Positions 8,578 to 17,149 of a stretch of 43,070 nt of DNA are shown here, piece after piece. Origin of the DNA: an uncultured Flavobacteriaceae bacterium (GTDB lineage Bacteria; Bacteroidota; Bacteroidia; Flavobacteriales; Flavobacteriaceae). The notes beneath the pieces were generated by a model. It had not been told where the DNA came from, did no database searches, and saw nothing but the letters and a program-made list of their open reading frames with translations. Within the stretch, counting starts at the first letter, position 1; the number at the start of each line of letters is the position of its first letter. The DNA lies in NCBI GenBank assembly GCA_947498845.1, contig CANMLX010000039.1, positions 1 through 43,070 on the forward strand. Direction: 5' to 3'. The translations under genes and the position numbers were made by a program.

Positions 8578-9204
8578 TTAAAACACATTAAAAATAATAA
8601 GACCATAAATAACAAAGCGTAATAATCTTAAGGAACCGTAAAGCACTACGTTTTTAAAAGGAAATTTAATAATACCAGCAGCTATACAAGCCATAGAAAA
8701 GGGGAGTGGTAGCAAGGCGCCAACAATAATTAAAAAACCACCCCATTTTTTTGAATTTTTTAGCTGTTTTTCCATTTTTACTTCTAAGTATCGATGTACA
8801 GAAGGTATTTTTGTGGCACTGCGCCCTATCCAATAGGATAACAAGCCACCAATATAAGATAGTACAGCTAATATGCTTAGATATATCCATGGTTGGTTCA
8901 TTTTACCAGACCAGGCAATGAAAATCTCAGGAGGCACTAAACCTAATAACGTTTCAGAAACAAAAAAGAATAGTAAAACACCATAAACAGGTAATACCTC
9001 TGTGAGCTTTACTAATGCTTTATTAATATCAAAAAAATAATTTACAGCATATATGGCAATAACAATAGCTATAATATAGGGAAGTGCCTTTTTAACAGCT
9101 TGCCAAACAAATTTGTAAAAACCAGTATAGCTGTAATATTGGTGTAACAGCTTTAACCGCGATTTTTCGTTTTTAGTTTTTGGTTTGGGCTTCATTGAGA
9201 GCAA
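8578..9204 (-). CDS. VTT/DedA-like (SNARE-associated) membrane protein
   Basis: This 208-residue integral membrane protein shows the VTT-domain pattern: a re-entrant segment VSETLLGLVPPEIFIAWSGK, a following GGLLSYWIGR helix, and a conserved late segment FLIIVGALLPLPFSMACIAAG. DedA/VTT proteins act in the cytoplasmic membrane in lipid-carrier or phospholipid translocation and envelope homeostasis; this one is closer to the YqaA-like short forms. A basic N-terminal tail precedes the first helix. A TATATTTG -7 box on the minus strand (9216-9223) lies just upstream. An alternative ATG three codons in (9195) cannot be excluded. It converges with the LipL32-like gene across about 300 bases in which I see no gene. 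Confidence 0.8.
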   Translation of the reverse strand: MLSMKPKPKTKNEKSRLKLLHQYYSYTGFYKFVWQAVKKALPYIIAIVIAIYAVNYFFDINKALVKLTEVLPVYGVLLFFFVSETLLGLVPPEIFIAWSGKMNQPWIYLSILAVLSYIGGLLSYWIGRSATKIPSVHRYLEVKMEKQLKNSKKWGGFLIIVGALLPLPFSMACIAAGIIKFPFKNVVLYGSLRLLRFVIYGLIIFNVF

Positions 9205-9451
9205 TTTAGAGCCTGCAAATATACACTTGATTTATATATTACTAAAGTGTTGTGTTGCTATTAACATAATATTATGATAATAAATAAAGATGGTAGAAGC
9301 AAAAGATAAAAAGATTGTTATGTTATGGCGTTTAAGTAAAAACTTTATATTTATAATAATAGAAGCTTTAATAGCACTTTGTTATCTATAACTAATTGAT
9401 TTTTTTGTAATTACAATATTTGAAATTTATTTTTTTTATTATGATCTTAAT

Positions 9452-9479
9452 TTTGTATACAAAAATTTTTATACATTTG
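9452..9479 (+). promoter_or_regulatory. Bacteroidota-type promoter for the SprB-repeat protein
   Basis: TTTG (9452-9455), 16 bases, TACATTTG (9472-9479); the ATG lies 22 bases downstream. This fits the TTTG / TAnnTTTG consensus for the primary sigma factor of Bacteroidota. The preceding ~200 bases are AT-rich with no gene. Confidence 0.65.
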
Positions 9480-9501
9480 GCGAAACCTTAAATCATAAAA
9501 T

Positions 9502-11490
9502 ATGATGAAAAAACTACTTTTGTTGGCTTTTCTAACTTGCATATTTAATAGTTATGCACAAGATATTTCAATAGATAATGTTACAGTTAGTCCTGTTACT
9601 TGTAATGGACAGCAAGATGGTAGCATTTCTTTTTCAGTATCAAATTTCACAAATACGTATCAATACACTATTAATAATGGTACTCCAGTAACAGCACAAT
9701 CGTCTGCTATTGTTGAGTTAACAAATCTAGTTATAGGAGAATATACTATTGAAGTAATGGATGAAACTACTAATGTTTTAGATACAGTATTAGTTACTGT
9801 TACTGGTCCAGAAGTTCTAACAATAACAACTACAGCAGTTAACATTAGTTGCTTTGGAGATAATGGAGAGCTTATTGTTGATGTAACAGGAGGATTACCT
9901 CCTTATTTATACAGTATAAATGGAGGCGTTAATCAAACTTCAAATATATTTCCAGGATTAAACCCTGATAACTACATGGTTACAGTGCAAGATAGTAATG
10001 CTTGTATAGCTGTATCTCCAATCATAGTGATTACAGAGCCTGAAGCATTAACTTTGAATCTAATATCGACCGAGGCTACTTGCAATGGAAATGGGAGTAT
10101 TACTTTAGAGGCTACAGGAGGAGTAGCTCCTTACGAATATAAAATAGACGGAGTCACTAATTATCAAACTTCAAATGATTTTGTAGTGGTCGAATCTGGG
10201 GAATATACAGTCTCTGTTAGAGATGCAAATGCCTGTATTGAACAACTGTCTGTAGTTGTAGAAATACCAGATATTTTAAATGCTACGACAAATGTTAATG
10301 GTGTTTTATGTTCTGGCGATAGTAATGGAGAGATTGTTGTTAATGTTACTGGAGGTGTAGCTCCATATAGCTATAGACTTGATGATAATACAAGCACTTC
10401 TACAAATGATGACTTTTTTGTGTTTTCTAATTTACAATCTGGCAGTTATAATGTATATGTTGAGGATAGCAATTTATGTATTTATCAACTAGCTGTAAAT
10501 ATTGTAGAGCCAAGTGTTTTAACAATAACAACGACAACAGTAGTTGATGTTAGTTGTTTTGGAGATAATAATGGACAGCTTGTTGTAGATAATGTCGTAG
10601 GAGGATTGCCTCCTTATCTATACAGTATAAATGGAGGTGATTATCAAGCTTCAAATGTGTTTGCAGAGCTAATTCCGGGTGAATATACAGTTACAGTACA
10701 AGATGTAAATGCTTGTCTAGTAACATCTCCCGGAGTAGTGATCACAGAGCCAGAAGCATTAATAGCTACTATAGAAGAAGTTATAGACTCTGGAGATGAG
10801 CCTAGTGGAAAAATAACCATCAATACAATTGGAGGGGTACCGCCTTACACATATAGTCTGGATAATATAACCTATACAGCTAGTAATATTATTACAGATG
10901 TAGCGGCTGGTAATTATGATCTATTTGTAAGAGATGCTAATAACTGTTTTGTTACACAGCAAATTACTATTGGCCAGATTAGTATAGATAATACAGTTAG
11001 CATTAGTAGTGGGAATCAATTAGGAGCAACTTTTACAGGAGCTAACAGTTACCAATGGATTAATGTGGATACCAATACCAGAATTCCTGGTGCAACTAAT
11101 AGTACTTATACGCCTACCGTGTCTGGAAACTATCAGGTAGAAATGACTATTGATGATGGAGCAACCACTAAAGCAACGTTATCAAAAACAGGAAAATCGA
11201 GCAGTATAAGGGCTTTACAAACGGTATTATCCCCTGTGATTGAAGTTAACTTAGCATTATCTACTGATGATATAGATGCTAATAGTATCAAAATATACCC
11301 TAATCCTGTTAGAGATTACATTTCTATATCTCATACCTTTACAGATAAAACATATCGTATATATAATCTTTTAGGTAGTGAAGTTGTTAATGGTAAAACG
11401 GTCCAAAAGTTAGATGTGTCTGCTTTATCAAATGGGATTTATGTTTTACAAATAGAAGGTTATAAACCAAAGCGATTTATTAAAGAATAA
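9502..11490 (+). CDS. SprB-repeat T9SS surface protein
   Basis: This 662-residue secreted protein has a signal peptide (MMKKLLLLAFLTCIFNSYAQ). About six SprB-type repeats of 70-85 residues follow; each starts near VSCFGDNxGxLxVxxxGGxPPYxYSINGG and ends near YTVTVQDxNxC. An Ig-like segment (about 495-560) leads to a T9SS sorting domain (about 588-662: IKIYPNPVRDYISI...RFIKE). SprB repeats occur in the gliding adhesin SprB of Flavobacterium johnsoniae, but there they are part of a far longer protein, so this is a small relative and not SprB itself. DNA repeats are visible (for example around 9890 and 10600). It stands alone with its own promoter and terminator. The likely role is surface adhesion. 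Confidence 0.88.
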   Translation: MMKKLLLLAFLTCIFNSYAQDISIDNVTVSPVTCNGQQDGSISFSVSNFTNTYQYTINNGTPVTAQSSAIVELTNLVIGEYTIEVMDETTNVLDTVLVTVTGPEVLTITTTAVNISCFGDNGELIVDVTGGLPPYLYSINGGVNQTSNIFPGLNPDNYMVTVQDSNACIAVSPIIVITEPEALTLNLISTEATCNGNGSITLEATGGVAPYEYKIDGVTNYQTSNDFVVVESGEYTVSVRDANACIEQLSVVVEIPDILNATTNVNGVLCSGDSNGEIVVNVTGGVAPYSYRLDDNTSTSTNDDFFVFSNLQSGSYNVYVEDSNLCIYQLAVNIVEPSVLTITTTTVVDVSCFGDNNGQLVVDNVVGGLPPYLYSINGGDYQASNVFAELIPGEYTVTVQDVNACLVTSPGVVITEPEALIATIEEVIDSGDEPSGKITINTIGGVPPYTYSLDNITYTASNIITDVAAGNYDLFVRDANNCFVTQQITIGQISIDNTVSISSGNQLGATFTGANSYQWINVDTNTRIPGATNSTYTPTVSGNYQVEMTIDDGATTKATLSKTGKSSSIRALQTVLSPVIEVNLALSTDDIDANSIKIYPNPVRDYISISHTFTDKTYRIYNLLGSEVVNGKTVQKLDVSALSNGIYVLQIEGYKPKRFIKE

Positions 11491-11514
11491 ATTAAAATAA
11501 GTCTTTATAAACTA

Positions 11515-11545
11515 AAATAGCCCTTAGAATTAAGGGCTATTTTTT
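11515..11545. terminator. Bidirectional terminator between the SprB-repeat gene and thrC
   Basis: AAATAGCCCTTA (11515-11526) pairs perfectly with TAAGGGCTATTT (11531-11542) around a GAAT loop, with A- and T-rich flanks. It sits between two convergent genes and can end transcription from both sides. Confidence 0.85.
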
Positions 11546-11561
11546 ATTCTATAATGTTGTT

Positions 11562-12854
11562 TTAACTTAATAAAAATGCTTTTAATTCCTCATAAGTAGT
11601 AATTTTAATAGAGGTCTTTTCTTTGCCCATAACCGATTGGATTTGTTTTGGTAATGGTTGTTCTTCCTTGATCACCTCTTCAACAACATCTAAAAATTTT
11701 GTTGGATGAGCAGTTTCCAAAAACACACAATGCGCATCTGGATTATCTTGTAAATAGGCTTTACATCCTAAATAGCCTACAGCTCCATGTGGATCGGCTA
11801 CATAATTGTAGTCATTGTAAATTTCTAATAAGGCTTCTTTTGTTGCTTCATCTGTAAAGCTATAAGAAGATACATTATCTTTTAAGGTTTCGAACTTATT
11901 TTTATAAATCTCTTGTATACGAATAAAGTTACTTGGCGCTCCAACATCCATAGCATTACTTATGGTTTGAATGGATGGTTTAGGTTCGTATAGTTGAGAT
12001 TGTAAATATCTAGTTACTACGTTGTTTAGGTTGTTAGATGCAACAAAATGTTTAACGGGTAGCCCTAGTTGTTGAGCCATCATGCCTGCACATACATTCC
12101 CAAAATTACCACTAGGTACAGAAAATACAATATTATCGTATTTTTTATGTAATTGCTTATAAGCAAACATAAAGTAAAAGAGCTGTGGTAACCAACGCGC
12201 TACATTTATAGAGTTAGCAGAAGTTAACTGCATTTTACTGGTTAACGCATCATCTAAAAAAGCAGTTTTAACCATGGCTTGACAATCATCGAACACACCA
12301 TCAACTTCCAAGGCAGTAATATTTTGACCAAGCGTTGTTAATTGTTTTTCTTGAATATCACTTACTTTTCCGCTAGGATATAGAATAACAACATTAACGC
12401 CTTTAACGCCTAAAAACCCATTAGCTACTGCGCCTCCCGTATCACCAGAGGTAGCAACTAATACCGTAACTTCTTTATCGTTGTTGCGATTAAAATAACC
12501 TAAACAACGCGCCATAAAACGCGCACCAACATCTTTAAAAGCCATGGTCGGGCCATGGAATAACTCTAAGGTAGAGATATTATCATTTAGCTTTACAACA
12601 GGGAAATCAAAAGACAATGTTTCTTCAACAATTGTTTTTAATATGTCTTCTGGAATTTCAGGAGACACAAATTGTTTAATAGCTTCAAAAGCAATTTGTG
12701 AATACGATAAATCGTCTATATTTTTAAAAAAGTCTTCAGGTAAAGGCGTAATACTTTCAGGGAAGTATAAGCCCTTATCTGGTGCCAATCCTTTAATGAC
12801 TGCATTTTTAAATGTTGAGTTTGGGGCTTTATGATTAAGTGAATAGTAGTTCAT
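11562..12854 (-). CDS. thrC: Threonine synthase
   Basis: This PLP enzyme converts O-phospho-homoserine to threonine, the last step of the pathway. The PLP lysine is K107 in FHGPTMAFKDVGARF, and VATSGDTGGAVANGF forms the phosphate-binding loop. The 430-residue length and N-terminal YYSLNHKAPNSTFKNAV are typical of the Bacteroidota and enterobacterial class. It is the last gene of the thrA-thrB-orf-thrC cluster, separated from thrB by the inserted four-helix-bundle gene with a 59-base gap. It is presumably controlled with thrA by the leader upstream of that gene. Confidence 0.96.
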   Translation of the reverse strand: MNYYSLNHKAPNSTFKNAVIKGLAPDKGLYFPESITPLPEDFFKNIDDLSYSQIAFEAIKQFVSPEIPEDILKTIVEETLSFDFPVVKLNDNISTLELFHGPTMAFKDVGARFMARCLGYFNRNNDKEVTVLVATSGDTGGAVANGFLGVKGVNVVILYPSGKVSDIQEKQLTTLGQNITALEVDGVFDDCQAMVKTAFLDDALTSKMQLTSANSINVARWLPQLFYFMFAYKQLHKKYDNIVFSVPSGNFGNVCAGMMAQQLGLPVKHFVASNNLNNVVTRYLQSQLYEPKPSIQTISNAMDVGAPSNFIRIQEIYKNKFETLKDNVSSYSFTDEATKEALLEIYNDYNYVADPHGAVGYLGCKAYLQDNPDAHCVFLETAHPTKFLDVVEEVIKEEQPLPKQIQSVMGKEKTSIKITTYEELKAFLLS

Positions 12855-12913
12855 GGTTGTTTTTTTATGACGGAAGACCGAAGACAGATGACCATAGTCA
12901 AGCTTCGGTAATA

Positions 12914-13294
12914 TTATTTAATGTTTTTTCTAAATGCTAACATCATGTTCATTAAATGATGAGCTTCGTTATAAAATTTAATAAAATTAGTTTTAGATAT
13001 ATAATTTCTTTTTTCAGCTTTAAATAAACACGTTACTACTTCTGCTAATGAGCGAATAGAATAACCTATAAATTTTCTCTGTTCTGGGTTTGATTGACCA
13101 ATGGAACCTTCTGATATATTTAAGGCTATTGAATCTGAAGCTCTACGAATTTGACTTGATAAATTAAACCTTTCTTTATCAGGAAAAGAATCTGCTATTT
13201 TGTCAATTTCTTCTCCAAAACCCATTGCCTTTTGCCAAATAATTAGTTTTTCAAATTTAAATTTGCCTAAAATATCGTTTTGGTCTTTGGTCAT
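12914..13294 (-). CDS. Four-helix-bundle protein (S23 / rRNA intervening-sequence type)
   Basis: This 126-residue protein fits the S23/IVP four-helix-bundle family: FEKLIIWQKAMGFGEEI near the start, then LSSQIRRASDSIALNISEGS and a RRxKFIGYSIRSLAEVVTCL-like helix. Members were first seen inside 23S rRNA intervening sequences, but most lie, as here, at scattered chromosomal sites and have no settled function. It interrupts the thr operon, 12 bases after thrB and 59 bases before thrC, in the same direction. Degenerate GACCAAAGACC/GACCGAAGAC repeats on both sides suggest it arrived as a unit. It probably has no role in threonine synthesis. Confidence 0.85.
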   Translation of the reverse strand: MTKDQNDILGKFKFEKLIIWQKAMGFGEEIDKIADSFPDKERFNLSSQIRRASDSIALNISEGSIGQSNPEQRKFIGYSIRSLAEVVTCLFKAEKRNYISKTNFIKFYNEAHHLMNMMLAFRKNIK

Positions 13295-13306
13295 AAGTCA
13301 TTGGTC

Positions 13307-14233
13307 TTAATCATTAATTATTTTAACCCCTTTAGTATTAATTTTAGATACATGAATATCAAAATTTATCCCAGAATTCCCATAAATATCGTGCATTACT
13401 TTTTTTGTGGTTTCAGCTTGCTTTAACCCTTTATTTAAAGAGAAAATAGAAGGTCCAGAACCAGAAATACCAGCGCCTAAAGCACCATTTTTAATAACGG
13501 CATTTTTAACTTCGTTAAAGTGTGGGATGAGTTTACTTCTATAAGGCTCAACAATAACATCATTTAGAGCACTACCAATGAGTTGGTAATTACTTGTGTG
13601 TAATGCGTGTATTAAACTTCCTAAATTTGCCCATTGTGTAATGGCGTTTTTTAGAGGGACTTTATTAGGTAAAAGGCCTCTGGATTCTGACGTTTTAATT
13701 TCTATTTGCGGATGAATTATTGTGGCATATAAGTCCTTAGGTGATGGTAGCTCTAATATGTGTAAAGGCGCTACACTTTTAGCTAATACAAAGCCTCCAA
13801 AAATGGCAGGACCAATATTGTCTGCATGCTCGCATTTACTAATAAAGGATTCACCTTTCATAGCAAACTCAGTAAGTTGTGTTTTGTTAAAAGGTCTGTT
13901 TAAAAGTTCGTTCATACCAAAAACACTCCCAACAGCACTAGCTGCACTGCTTCCGATACCACTTCCTGGTTTAATTTTTTTATAAATCTCTATTTCAAAA
14001 CCAAAATCTATATCTAAAGCATCATACATTGCTAATGCAGATATACCTGCTACGTTTAATTCGGCCTCATAAGGAAGATCAAAACCTTCAATATGTGTTA
14101 TACGAATGCCTTTTTGGTCTACTTTTCTAATGACCATTTCATCGCCAACATTGTCTAGGCAAAATCCCATGACATCAAATCCGCAGGATACATTCGCCAC
14201 AGTAGCTGGAGAAAATAATTTTATTTCGTTCAT
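13307..14233 (-). CDS. thrB: Homoserine kinase
   Basis: This GHMP kinase phosphorylates homoserine to O-phospho-homoserine. Family marks are KLFSPATVANVSCGFDVMGF at the N-terminus, the ATP loop KPGSGIGSSAASAVG, and GALGAGISGSGPSIFSL near the C-terminus. I place the start at the ATG at 14233 because the family normally begins right at MNEIKLFSPATVAN. An in-frame ATG at 14299, six codon-lengths nearer to the thrA stop (5 bases away), would add 22 residues (MELHKESSISCSSAAEKYLI...) unlike the family. It would allow tight coupling to thrA, so it remains possible. It lies between thrA and the four-helix-bundle gene in one operon. Confidence 0.93.
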   Translation of the reverse strand: MNEIKLFSPATVANVSCGFDVMGFCLDNVGDEMVIRKVDQKGIRITHIEGFDLPYEAELNVAGISALAMYDALDIDFGFEIEIYKKIKPGSGIGSSAASAVGSVFGMNELLNRPFNKTQLTEFAMKGESFISKCEHADNIGPAIFGGFVLAKSVAPLHILELPSPKDLYATIIHPQIEIKTSESRGLLPNKVPLKNAITQWANLGSLIHALHTSNYQLIGSALNDVIVEPYRSKLIPHFNEVKNAVIKNGALGAGISGSGPSIFSLNKGLKQAETTKKVMHDIYGNSGINFDIHVSKINTKGVKIIND

Positions 14234-14304
14234 GCTATCAATTAAATATTTTTCGGCTGCACTAGAGCAGGAAATAGAACTCTCTTTATGTAATTCCATT
14301 TTAA

Positions 14305-16752
14305 TTAATCGTTACCTAACCTTATAATATCGGCAAACAATCCAGAAGCCGTAACATCTGCGCCAGCGCCAGCGCCCTTAATAATCATAGGTTGTTGTGC
14401 ATAGCGTTCTGTATAAAACATAACAATGTTGTCGCTTCCTTCTAAATTATAAAACGGATGTCCTTCTGGTATTTCTTGTAAACTTACACTAGCCTTACCA
14501 TTATCAAATTTAGCGACATATTTTAACTGACAGTTATTTGCTTTTGCAGACGTATATAAACTTTGATAATGTGCTTCATCGGCTATTAGCGTTTTGTAGA
14601 AGTCGTCAACAGAATCGCTTTCCAAACCAGCAGGGGATAGGAAAGGTGTATTTTTAATGTCTTCCAAGTTCATTTCTACACCGCTTTCTCTGGCTAAGAT
14701 TAATATTTTACGAGCTACATCAACACCACTTAAATCAATTCTAGGATCTGGTTCTGTGTACCCTTCGGCAGCAGCTTGTTTTACAACATCGTAAAACTTA
14801 GTGGAATCGTTAAAATTATTGAATACAAAGTTTAAGCTTCCTGATAAAACAGCTTGAATAGAAGTGATTTTATCTCCCGAAGCTACTAAATTATTTAGTG
14901 TGTCTATAACCGGTAAACCAGCACCAACATTAGTTTCAAATAAGAAAGGTGCGTTATATTTTAACGATAAACGTTTGAGTTCTTTGTAATTACTAAAATC
15001 ACTTGAGCAAGCAATTTTGTTACAAGCAACTATAGCTATGCTATTGCGTAAATAGTTGGCATATAATTCGGAAACCTCTTTATTAGCAGTAACATCAACA
15101 AAAATACTATTGCGTAAATTCAATGCTTTTGCGTTTTCGAAAAAGCCTTCTAAAGATGCTTTTTGTGCACTGTTAGCAAGTTGCGCTTTCCATAAACTTA
15201 AGTCTATGCCTTTTTCATTAAAAACCATAGTTCTTGAATTTGAAAGACCAGCTACACGTAAGTTTATTTTAAGATTTTCTTTTAAATAATGCGCTTGTTG
15301 TTTTATTTGCTCAACGAGACGTTCTCCAACATTACCAACGCCAGTAATAAATACATTTAGTTGCTTTGTGATGTCTTCAAAAAACACTTCATGTAATGTG
15401 TTTAATGCTTTTTTTACATCACTTTCTTCAATAACGATAGAAATATTCTTTTCTGAAGCGCCTTGAGCAATGGCTCTAATGTTAATATTGTTTCTTCCTA
15501 GTGCACTAAACATTTTACCGCTTATACCTTGGTGATTTTTCATATTATCACCAACAAGGGCAACAATAGAAAGGTTTGTTTCTACCAGTATTGGGTCAAT
15601 TTTATTTAAGGCAATTTCGTTTTCAAATGTAATATCAATTGCAGTTTTTGCTATTTCAACATCTTTTTCTTCAATGCCTAAACAAATAGAATGTTCAGAC
15701 GATGCTTGTGTAATTAAAATTACATTTACTTTTTCCTGTGATAAGGTTTCAAACAAACGTTTAGAAAAACCAGGTATACCAACCATGCCACTGCCTTGAA
15801 GCGTTAACAAAGCAATGTTAGAAATATTACTAATCCCTTTTACTGGAGTAGTAGAAATGTCTGCATTATTTGAAATAATGGTTCCTGTTGCTTCTGGAGC
15901 CATTGTGTTTTTTATATGAATAGGGATTTCTAGATCCAATACAGGCTGCACAGTAGGAGGGTATAATACTTTAGCTCCAAAATGAGATAATTCCATAGCT
16001 TCCTGATACGAAATAGTAGCGATTGGGTAGGCTTGTTTTACCAATTTTGGATTAGTAGTATACATACCACTTACATCTGTCCAAATCTCTAATTGTTCTA
16101 CTTGTAAAGCAGCTGCAACAATAGCAGCAGTAAAGTCTGATCCTCCACGACCTAAAGTTGTTTTTTCTCCGTTTGAAGAACTTGCTATAAATCCGGGAAG
16201 CACAGTAATTTGTTGTTTTGAATTGTTAAAGTAAGACTTTATATTTTTGTTTGTAACATCGTAATCTACTTCGGCTTTGGTAAAGTTAGAATTAGTTATT
16301 ATTAATTCCTGAGAATTTTTACGTTTAGCAGAAAACAATCTGTTTTTCATTGTTTCTGCTATGATAAATGACGATAATAATTCTCCAAAACTCACTAATT
16401 TATCTGATGTTTTTGGCGATAATTCATTAATCAAATAAATGCCTTCTAATAGACTTTTTAATGCCTCAAGTTGTTCCTCTACATAGGTTAAAATAGAAGT
16501 GGCATTATCTGGATTTAATTCTTTAACAATGTTAAAGTGAATGTCTTTAATAGTAGCGAATGTATCTTTAAAATCTACATCTTTATTTTGTGCTTGGGCT
16601 CCTGCTAACAATAGTTTATCTGTAATACCTCCAACAGCAGAAACTACACAAGTAACTGTGCTGTTTTTTACATAGGATTCTAAGATACTTATAACTTTAT
16701 TTATGTTTTTTGAAGAACCTACAGAAGTTCCTCCAAATTTTAAAACCTTCAT
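14305..16752 (-). CDS. thrA: Bifunctional aspartate kinase / homoserine dehydrogenase
   Basis: This fused enzyme carries out the first and third steps from aspartate to homoserine. The aspartokinase part opens with MKVLKFGGTSVGSS and includes GRGGSDFTAA; two ACT regulatory domains follow (about 310-450), the usual site of threonine inhibition. The dehydrogenase part begins near residue 468 with the NAD(P) loop FITGVGNVGERLV and ends with GAGAGADVTASGLFADIIRL. The 815-residue length matches ThrA-type fusions. It is the first gene of the thr operon and is preceded by a Thr-rich leader peptide (16836-16943), which suggests threonine-dependent attenuation in addition to enzyme feedback. Confidence 0.96.
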   Translation of the reverse strand: MKVLKFGGTSVGSSKNINKVISILESYVKNSTVTCVVSAVGGITDKLLLAGAQAQNKDVDFKDTFATIKDIHFNIVKELNPDNATSILTYVEEQLEALKSLLEGIYLINELSPKTSDKLVSFGELLSSFIIAETMKNRLFSAKRKNSQELIITNSNFTKAEVDYDVTNKNIKSYFNNSKQQITVLPGFIASSSNGEKTTLGRGGSDFTAAIVAAALQVEQLEIWTDVSGMYTTNPKLVKQAYPIATISYQEAMELSHFGAKVLYPPTVQPVLDLEIPIHIKNTMAPEATGTIISNNADISTTPVKGISNISNIALLTLQGSGMVGIPGFSKRLFETLSQEKVNVILITQASSEHSICLGIEEKDVEIAKTAIDITFENEIALNKIDPILVETNLSIVALVGDNMKNHQGISGKMFSALGRNNINIRAIAQGASEKNISIVIEESDVKKALNTLHEVFFEDITKQLNVFITGVGNVGERLVEQIKQQAHYLKENLKINLRVAGLSNSRTMVFNEKGIDLSLWKAQLANSAQKASLEGFFENAKALNLRNSIFVDVTANKEVSELYANYLRNSIAIVACNKIACSSDFSNYKELKRLSLKYNAPFLFETNVGAGLPVIDTLNNLVASGDKITSIQAVLSGSLNFVFNNFNDSTKFYDVVKQAAAEGYTEPDPRIDLSGVDVARKILILARESGVEMNLEDIKNTPFLSPAGLESDSVDDFYKTLIADEAHYQSLYTSAKANNCQLKYVAKFDNGKASVSLQEIPEGHPFYNLEGSDNIVMFYTERYAQQPMIIKGAGAGADVTASGLFADIIRLGND

Positions 16753-16810
16753 GTTTTAATGAAATTGATAGTTAAAATAATATTTTAAATATTGTAATTG
16801 TAAAAAATTA

Positions 16811-16842
16811 CAAAGATAGCCTGAAGAATATATAATTAGCAA
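16811..16842 (-). promoter_or_regulatory. Possible second promoter close to thrA
   Basis: On the minus strand, TTG (16842-16840), 21 bases, then TATCTTTG (16818-16811). It lies downstream of the leader peptide, so a transcript from here would escape leader control. It may be chance in AT-rich DNA. Confidence 0.35.
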
Positions 16843-16943
16843 CCCCAAAGGGTTGTAGTATTAATTGTTGTAGCATAAATAGTTACATTTCTCTTTGAAG
16901 AAAAAGAGATGAACTGCGATATATTTAGGCTTGAATAATTCAT
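16836..16943 (-). CDS. thrL: Threonine operon leader peptide (attenuator)
   Basis: A 35-codon frame runs from ATG (16943) to TAA (16836), 83 bases before thrA. The second half reads NVTIYATTINTTTLWGC, with six Thr and two Ile codons within eleven residues (21-31). This parallels the Thr/Ile-rich ThrL peptide that controls thrABC in enterobacteria. The last Thr codons overlap one arm of the hairpin at 16840-16855, as expected if ribosome stalling changes RNA folding. Another hairpin (TCTCTTT/AAAGAGA, 16890-16909) lies earlier in the frame. A TACTTTTG -7 box (16971-16964) would start transcription about 14 bases before the ATG. A classical U-rich terminator is not obvious, so the mechanism is open. 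Confidence 0.75.
   Translation of the reverse strand: MNYSSLNISQFISFSSKRNVTIYATTINTTTLWGC
16840..16855 (-). promoter_or_regulatory. Hairpin at the end of the thr leader peptide
   Basis: CAACCC and GGGTTG pair around a four-base loop. It covers the last Thr codon and the LWGC end of the leader peptide. It is a candidate attenuator stem; the following bases are AT-rich but not a clean T-run. Confidence 0.5.
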
Positions 16944-16963
16944 TATAATTATATAATACCTGC

Positions 16964-16971
16964 CAAAAGTA
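16964..16971 (-). promoter_or_regulatory. -7 promoter element for the thr leader/operon
   Basis: TACTTTTG on the minus strand fits TAnnTTTG and would place the transcript start near 16957. No well-spaced TTTG -33 box was found, so support is moderate. Confidence 0.4.
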
Positions 16972-17149
16972 TTACATTTAGCCAAATAAAAAAACTAAAA
17001 CATTTTTTTTGTAGTATTCTTATGAACATTTCGTTTTTGTTTAAAAAAAAAGACTTTAAACATTTAGAATTATAAAATCAATAATGCGTTAGTTTGTAAG
17101 TTTAGAATGTAATAGTATATTAATTAGAGAAGTACAAGATATATAACCC
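16972..17149. other. Divergent intergenic DNA between the thr operon and nnr, no gene seen
   Basis: The sequence is AT-rich with long A and T runs. I see no further open frame or RNA gene and no convincing promoter for nnr. Confidence 0.5.

Noticed and set aside
8666..8890. Minus-strand open frame inside the VTT/DedA-like gene, and similar long frames opposite thrA, thrB, thrC and other genes
   Set aside because: They overlap well-supported genes in other frames and have no family features of their own.
12877..12909. ACCGAAG...CTTCGGT inverted repeat between the four-helix-bundle gene and thrC as a terminator
   Set aside because: The arms are only seven bases with a 19-base loop and no T-run; it is more likely part of the degenerate repeat flank.
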